Shown here: piece after piece, positions 57,610 through 64,000 of the stretch
Position numbering within the stretch: the first letter of the stretch is position 1
How the letters are laid out: each line of letters opens with the position of its first letter
DNA from: Melocanna baccifera
Taxonomy: Eukaryota > Streptophyta > Magnoliopsida > Poales > Poaceae
Length of the DNA stretch: 64,000 nucleotides
Assembly: GCA_036346265.1 (NCBI GenBank)
Contig: CM070681.1
Coordinates: 13,350,001-13,414,000 of the forward strand
Direction of reading: 5' to 3'
The notes under the pieces: generated by a model
Databases searched by the model: none
What the model saw: the letters and a program-made list of their open reading frames with translations, nothing else
Told to the model about the DNA's origin: nothing
Translations under genes and position numbers: made by a program

Positions 57610-57824
57610 TGGAAGGAGTAGATGAACAATACGCAACCCACAATCATAATTGCTAAGAATAATAGATCAATCACGGAAGACACTAATAAGAGATAATATC
57701 ATAATAGTCTTTATTAATTCTCAGATCTATTTTACATGGTATAATGCCTCCCTATTTATAGTTTAAGTCCACTAGGGGTAATTCTAGTATTTGCCCACAC
57801 CAAAATCTTCTAGATTTCATAACA
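57610..57824 (-). repeat. copia-3 3' LTR
   Basis: A 215-bp direct repeat, about 88-90% similar by eye to the right copy. Confidence 0.85.
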
Positions 57825-58061
57825 CTCCCCCTTGGGCAAATAGCACGGTATGTATATATCTTATCAAAAACTCCTCTTAAAAACCCAATGAGAAAAAAGT
57901 GATGAACAAAGTACATTGCATCTATTTCTTGTGCCACTTGTTGCCTCATTAAAAACCTTTACATAAGAAAACTTCAGAAAAAACTCACAAAAAGAAAAAG
58001 AGTGCAACATTTAGATTTTCAGAATCATGTAAGTCTTCTGGCCTTACATATGGGCTATGGT

Positions 58062-59690
58062 TCAAGAATTCACTCCTCCTGAACCTTGTAGTTTTCTAAG
58101 TCGTCTTATACCTATGCCTTGAACGCATTTATGGAAACTAGAAGCTGAGAGTGTTGTGAATGAATCTGCTAGATTATTACAAGACTTAGCTTTTAATTCT
58201 TTTATCTCTCTGTTCTTTTGAAGCTCATGAGGATAAAAGAATTTAAGAGCAATATGCTTCATGATATTACTTTTAACATAGCTCATTTGTATCTGTGCAA
58301 TACAAGCGACATTATCTTCATAGATAATAGTGGAGTCATTAATAGTGCTCAAGCCACATGACTTCTGGATATGGCTAACCATTTGTCTAAGCCAAACACA
58401 TTCCCATGAGGATTCGTATAATGCAATTATTTTTGAGTGGTTTGTAGATGTAGCTACCATGGTCTGCTTGAATGACCGCCAAGAAATAGCTATACCACCA
58501 CAAAGAAATACAAAATCTGTATGAGATTTTGCATTATATGGACCAGACAGATATCCTACATCTGTATATCTAACCATAGTCAAGTCTTAGTTCGTTAGGT
58601 AATATAATCCAAGATCTTATATATTCTGAAGAAACTTGAGTAGGGTTTTAATGCTAGCCCAATGTCTTCAGGTTGGAGCTACGTTGTACCTAGCTAGCAA
58701 GTTTACTGCAAAGGCAATATCTAGTCTCGTACAGTTAGCCAGGTACATTAGTACTCTAATGGCACTTAAGTATGGGACTTCTGATCCAAGAATTTTCTTA
58801 TTTTCCATCCTTGGTCTAAAAGAGTTTTTATCCGCTTCTAAGGATCGAACCACCATCGATGTTTTCATTGGATATGACTTATCCATATTAAATTTATTTA
58901 AGACCTTCTTGGTGTACAAGGATTGGTGTACTAAAACTCCTTCAGGGAGATGCTCCAGCTGTAGGCCTAAACAAAACTTGGTTCGACCTAAGCAAATACT
59001 TTGTTTTCCTTAGTATCGAGTTGGTGGTTCCATTATCTACCAGATAAATCTCTTCCTCTGCCATCGGATTTGATGAGTTGTTCTATATAAAGTATAATAT
59101 AATAAAACAATAATATAATAGAAATAAAGTACTAAAAGAACAAGCAACTCATTTTATTCATTGAATAATGTTCGAATGCTAAACAATTAATGCTTCACAA
59201 GAGCATGAATAATCCACTATTCTTCTGAAATAACCTAAACTGATAAAGTAAATTTAAGAAAAATATGGCATCTAGAGTTGCCCAAGGAAACAGCCTATGG
59301 CCTACTGTATGTAGTCATATATGTCAACCTCCATGTGATCACCCCCTTCTGCAGCGTCGAGCTCCATTACTGCACTCGGGGCATCACTATTATCAGCATT
59401 AAGCTGGTCAATAAAATGTGCCTCTACAGCCTTCCTCACTGGTGCCTTCTTGCCTTTGGTAACTGACTCTTAGTATAACTCCACCAGATGCTTTGGGGTG
59501 CGGCAAGTGCGGGACCAATGGTCCATACAACCACACCTGTAGCAAGACGAATGATGATAGGTTTTCTTGTTGCCCAAGTCTGACTTCTGTTGCTTGCCTT
59601 TTCCTTTCCCTATCCAACGGGGCTTGCCATTTCCCTTCCGCACGTTTAGTTTCTTTCATTGTCCACCTCTCTGCATAGGGTCCTTTCCAC
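58062..59690 (-). pseudogene. copia-3 gag and RT/RNase H fragments
   Basis: From right to left: gag tail with CCHC knuckle (59690-59290), then an RT C-terminal piece (58919-58668; PYLSAIRVLMYLANCTRLDI), then RNase H (58583-58062; GYLSGPYNAKSHTDFVFLCG, TIIYEDNVACIAQIQ). Frames are separate and the middle of pol is missing. Confidence 0.8.
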
Positions 59691-59739
59691 GGCCCTGGCT
59701 ACCATTAGTCCTCTGGGAATTAGCATGTGCTTCTGGTAG

Positions 59740-59955
59740 TGGAAGGAGTAGATGAACGGTAACGCAATCTACAACCACAATCACCAAGAACAATAGATCA
59801 ATCATGGGAGACATCAATAAGAGAGAATATCATAATAGCCTTTATAAATTCTTAGATCTATTTTACATGGTACAATGCCTCTCTATTTATAGTCTAAGCC
59901 CACCAGAGGCAATTCTGGTATTTACCCACACTAAAACCTTCTAGGTTTTGTAACA
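59740..59955 (-). repeat. copia-3 5' LTR
   Basis: The second LTR copy. A short tandem duplication (TTTTGTAACAAAATGAACGG repeated, about 59947-59998) directly overlaps its right end. Confidence 0.85.
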
Positions 59956-60355
59956 AAATGAACGGTTTTAATTTTGTAACAAAATGAACGGTTTTAATAC
60001 TAGAGAAGGCCTAGCATCCGATCTTGCAGTTCGAGGTCAAGAGCTCAGAGAGGACTCATTAATTAGAAATAATAAAGAGGTAAACTAAGGCCCACTAGAT
60101 GTTGAATCAGGCCCATTGTCCCACTAAACGGTGAATCAGGCCCACTTGAAGCTGACAATCGAGTGAAACAACCTACAAAGAGAGGTGAACCGGAATGACT
60201 AAACTAGGGTATAGGTCCATCGCCGGCCTGCTAAACAGACAACTGAGGCCCATTGACTGCAAACCAAACGCTAATATTAAGCTAGAGTTGTTGCACATCT
60301 AGATAATAATATGAGTTGTTTTCTTAATAGCATATTGTCAAAGTGAGTTGATTAA

Positions 60356-60552
60356 GGCCCTGTTCAAAAGTTATGTAGCTTTTAGCTTTTAACTGATTAT
60401 GAGATAGATTGAGAGAGTAAATGACACTTACATTGAGAAACCACTCCATTCAAAGAGGCTCCTACAGTGATTTCTACAAACGGCCTATAGAAACTACCTT
60501 GAAAAACTACGTTCAAAAACTGGCTTCTAAAAGACAGATTTGGAACCGGGCC
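60356..60552. mobile_element. Tourist-like MITE (197 bp)
   Basis: Starts GGCCCTGTTCAAAAG and ends GGAACCGGGCC, inverted with one mismatch in the first ten. TAA flanks both sides (60353-60355, 60553-60555). Confidence 0.75.
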
Positions 60553-60956
60553 TAAAGCATGTAGAGTAACTGACAATGCTTAAGTAAGCATAGGTAGTGG
60601 ATGTACCATTTAAACTCAAACTATGGTTTGTTGCCATTTAGAAAAATGAGTGCTACATCAAATTCTACAACTCTAAACATAATATAACAAAAATAACATT
60701 TTCAAACAAATACAGATTTCAGAAGGTGGTTCCTTGGTGAGTAGTGACGTGAATTGTTGTGATTGCCCACATTCACACCCCATGTTTCAGGTTTTGTGGT
60801 CATTCTGCGCACACTTGCAACATATCCCTAAATAGGCTGGCAAACAGTCATTATGAACAAATTTATGTTTCTTCATCATAACACAGCATGGAAAGTGTGA
60901 ATTTATGTTTCCCACATCCTCAAGGTAAATATCTTCAATATATCCTGTTGATTTAG

Positions 60957-61426
60957 ACAAGTACTACCATGTTGATGCTTGCTACCCTAACTGGCTGGGG
61001 GTACCTAGCTCCATACAAGGGCAAAAGGTATCATATCCTGGATTTTCATAGAGGTGCAGAACCAACTATCGCCAAAGAGAAGTTCAACAGGATACACTCG
61101 TCTAAGCGCAATGTGATTGAGAGATCATTTGAAGTGTGGAAGATAAAGTGGTCGATTGTTTTGAAGATGCCGCCTTACACAATGGATATACAAAAGATGA
61201 TTATGTTGTAACTGTGGCTCTCCATAACTTCATACGTGAGCATACTAGTGGAGATTGGCATTTTCGTAGGTGCGATCGGGATCTGAATTATGTACCTATC
61301 ATTCTTTTGAGATATCTTCATTATGTAATTCCTGAGTTTGGATCCTATGGGTCAACTTCACAATTAAATATTGGGTCCATGGATACTTTCTACGATGAGT
61401 TGGCCACCGCCATAGCTCTTTCTTGA
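60957..61426 (+). pseudogene. PIF/Harbinger transposase C-terminal remnant
   Basis: The phrases KYYHVDACYPNWLG, YLAPYKGKRYHILDFHRG, KEKFNRIHSSKRNVIERSFE, and VALHNFIREH in the next frame, are the C-terminal part of Harbinger DDE transposases (ALP1-like nucleases). A one-base insertion near 61000 and another frame change near 61150-61200 break it. The N-terminal half and element ends were not found. Confidence 0.75.
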
Positions 61427-61436
61427 TGATATTTTG

Positions 61437-61630
61437 AGTTATGAATTGTATGCTATTTTTTGTATATTATGAACATTTGTGTTGTGAACCGTATGCTATT
61501 TTTTGTATGTTATGAATATTTGTGTTGTAAACCGTATGCTAATTTTTGTATGTTATGAACATTTGTGTTGTATACTTTATGCTACAAACTTTAGTTATGA
61601 ATATTTGTGTTGTGAACCTTATGTTAGGAT
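61437..61630 (+). repeat. Short tandem array (about 45-bp units)
   Basis: Units of the form GTATGTTATGAACATTTGTG then TTGTGAACCGTATGCTATTT repeat about four times with drift, directly after the transposase remnant. Confidence 0.7.
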
Positions 61631-62130
61631 GATTGCATTTTCTATAACTTTTATTGAATTGAAACTGTATGGAGAGATGATTGCATATTTCATGTGAATG
61701 GCATGATAAATAAGTCATATTTTTGGACGAAATTGTTAAGAAAAACTGAAAAAAGTTAAGGGTACTATGGACATTTCCCACACAATCCTCTCATTTCAGA
61801 ATCTGGAGCCAATCTCCCAACCAAACACTTTCTCCGATAGCTTCAGATTCTCAGAGGATTCACTCAGATAACCTGGGAGTTGGAGCTAAAATTCAGGATC
61901 TGGAGCCATGCCAAACATGACCTTAATCATGAGCATTTCTGTATATAAATAAAAGTCGAAACCACCTGTTTTCATAATTTTACAATATCTACATTTGGAA
62001 CCAATCCGAAATTCAGAATTACACTAAGATATGAAATCGGTCACTTTACGGTTGTAGACTTGAAGACAACTTCATGGATGACTATGAACTTCCAAGTAGC
62101 ACTTTTTGTCTATTTGACAAACCATGTAAC

Positions 62131-63036
62131 TAGGGGTGCAAATAGGTTGGGTTAATTCCGACCGATCCGGTGTCGAATCCGGTCAGTACCGGATTCGGGA
62201 AGGAAATTTGGTATTTGGTCGGATTCGGATTCAGTACCAGATAGTTCATGTCGGATTCAGTAGCAAAATCAGGAGAGTTGCTATCCGACCGAATAGTGTC
62301 GGTATCTGGATATCGGATAATTATCCGGTTGGATATCTGGATTCGGATATCGCATAATTATCTGGTCGGATATTCGGATAACAGTTATTTTGTATGGAGG
62401 CACTCATATCAAATATTATTTAGTGTAACAATTATTTTACATATGTTTTCTTTTCTACAATGTGCTTGTTGAAAGTTGATGACATTGTAGTTTCTCATGT
62501 TCCATTTACTGATATCGGTAAATGCTTTTTTAATAATATTATCGTATTTACTACAAATTCACAGTGAGGAAGCTGTATACTAACTTCAATGCTTTATTAG
62601 AGGAAATCTGGGAACAGTGATAAATTTGTCATATGGAATTATTTCTAATACATCCTTTCAATCACTCTACTTTTTTTTAACAATGCATCATTTAATAATT
62701 TGGTCCATCAATCGTTATGTCAAATTTATGTCGTGTTAGACTGTTGGCTAATAAATTATATATCAATTTACCATTTATGTTGAACTTGTATTGTGCCGAG
62801 AACTTATGTTAAATGTATTATTTTGTATGAACGTGCTATCCGTTTATATTATCCATTGTCCGATCCGAATTCATCAAGTATCCGCCTCGATGTTACTATT
62901 TCCGAAAATCCGCATATTCTGAATTCGTATTTGTATCTAGGTTAACCGTATTCGATACCGAATCTAGGGAAAAAAAATATGGATTAGGATATGATATGAG
63001 CAATATCCGTCCAAATCCAACCCGATTGCACCCCTA
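62131..63036. mobile_element. Non-autonomous hAT element (906 bp)
   Basis: The ends are TAGGGGTGCAA and TTGCACCCCTA, a perfect terminal inverted repeat, with longer imperfect inverted sequence (GGTTGGG/CCAACCCG). An 8-bp direct duplication CATGTAAC flanks it (62123-62130 and 63037-63044). The interior has many CGGAT/ATCCG-rich subterminal motifs typical of transposase binding regions, and no transposase. Confidence 0.88.
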
Positions 63037-63044
63037 CATGTAAC

Positions 63045-64000
63045 TGAATTGGTTCTTTCTCTTACCTTGTGTTTCATTCTCTCCCCACCCCCAAGTAGTC
63101 TGCTATCTTTAATCAAGCAACATAGAACGCATCACGCAGAACAACACGCAGAATTTGGCCCATAGCAACGGAGCTAAACTGCACCAAATGGGAGCATCTG
63201 CAGCAGGGTAAATTTGGCCTAGATCAGGCTGGCCTGAGATTTGGTGTAGGTATTGTAGGTTCGGCGTGCAAATCTGGCCCAAGAGCAACAGAGCTGCGCA
63301 TGACCTGGACTTGTATTTTGAGCTGGGCACGGCTTCACCCGATGTCATGGGCTCTTCTTTCCAACTTCTAAAAACTGATTTTCGATTTTTCTATGTATTT
63401 TACTTAAAATGAGATATCTTTTTAATACGATGTCTATAAGTTATTCTAGTATATACTGTAGTGACTTTATTTACATCTGCTAAAATTATACGTGAGTTTC
63501 TATTACTCCGTACTCTCTATCATGAACAGCCTAAAAATTATAAATTACAGCTTTTAGCTATAGACCAAAACTAAACCAAAACCAAAAAGGAACAAAGGTG
63601 ACTACCGAGAACTAGTCGAGTGACGGTTATTTTGCCAATTGCCAGACCTTGTCTACACGAGTAGTATGTTTAGTTTGAAGCACGAAAATAACACGGGAAA
63701 GAAACTTGCATTCGCACTTGAACGTGCGAGTTTTCTTGTAAATGGTCAGGCATAGGTAGGCATAGCTGCGATACGTTGGACGAGTTGGTGCCCTGACCGT
63801 AACCGTTTTTAAAAAGGGAAAATTTGTGAGGTAGCACTGAAAGTTCACTACTTTCGAAAAATATCATAAAAACCATGTTTCGGAAATTACCACCGAAAAA
63901 TTCAAATCGTTTCGGAATTTACCACTCAGTTAGTTTTCCTACGTTAACTCTCGTTTTTCATCCGATAACGAATGTGAAATGTCATATTTGCCCTCATAAT
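63045..64000. other. Right-edge intergenic DNA, possible start of another repeat
   Basis: No gene is supported. From about 63818 (GGGAAAATTTGTGAGGTAGC) the sequence has the style of a transposon terminus (repeated ATTACCACC / TTTACCACTC phrases) but runs off the window. Confidence 0.25.

Larger units (their letters stand above)
57610..59955 (-). mobile_element. Internally deleted copia retrotransposon, copia-3
   Basis: Direct LTRs lie at 57610-57824 and 59740-59955 (215 and 216 bp, TG..CA bounded). On the minus strand a polypurine tract AAGGGGGAG precedes the 57.8-kb LTR, which is therefore the 3' LTR. Between them are gag C-terminus with knuckle CYRCGCMDHWSRTC (about 59550), then RT-end and RNase H pieces. 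No protease or integrase remain, so the centre was lost. Flanking 5-bp sequences do not match. Confidence 0.85.

Noticed and set aside
61437..61630. Regularly spaced repeats resembling an array
   Set aside because: Units drift and have no unique spacers; a simple tandem repeat, not CRISPR.
63109..63348. Minus-strand frame with repeated LLLGQIC/LLWAKFC phrases
   Set aside because: It reflects a short degenerate direct repeat in the DNA; no protein family.

Overview
This is a eukaryotic nuclear window from a grass, most likely rice (Oryza). The evidence is GT-AG introns, GC-rich first exons in AT-rich surroundings, Tourist-like MITEs, Ty1/copia elements, a Helitron with rice-type ends, and fragments of gene families typical of rice. 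I see no prokaryotic features, CRISPR arrays or operons.

Five host genes, all on the + strand, carry the window. (1) 1464-10557: a very long coiled-coil protein with a C-terminal membrane anchor, of the TNO1-like trans-Golgi golgin type. A 1-base frameshift near 2254 splits its reading frame. (2) 18521-21890: a TIFY-CCT-GATA (ZML) transcription factor, 7 exons, 337 aa. (3) 23141-25580: a decayed copy of a plant '4/1'-type coiled-coil gene. (4) 32022-43704: a SERRATE homologue (microRNA processing and splicing, C2H2 finger), 12 exons, 652 aa. Its ninth intron is 6.3 kb because an antisense copia element sits in it. (5) 52455-53834: translation initiation factor eIF5, intronless CDS, with a long 5'UTR intron and a 72-codon upstream ORF.

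The rest is mostly mobile DNA and gene debris. Three copia elements are present: 25753-31246 (+), 36689-41957 (-) and a deleted one at 57610-59955 (-). A fourth copia-like LTR end lies at 16144-16273. A Pack-MULE-like element (13266-14580) carries a broken 2-oxoglutarate dioxygenase gene with its intron. A 2.85-kb Helitron (45835-48686) and a Micron-like MITE (48761 to about 49150) both sit in one (CA/TA)n microsatellite. A non-autonomous hAT element (62131-63036) has a perfect 8-bp target duplication. A Harbinger transposase remnant lies near 61 kb. At least five copies of one short MITE family and two Tourist-like MITEs are scattered through the window. Captured or decayed gene pieces include a callose-synthase N-terminus, a DHHC palmitoyltransferase N-terminus inside a SERRATE intron, and two fragments of a DUF1618/kelch-like rice family.

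The host genes do not form a pathway; they are ordinary neighbours separated by transposon-rich DNA. I found no convincing new biological system. The most informative signals are the eIF5 upstream ORF, the microsatellite that gathered two transposon types, the gene-capturing elements, and the single-base lesions in otherwise well-kept genes. Exon boundaries were read by eye from splice signals and phase. Family names rest on motif recognition without database searches.
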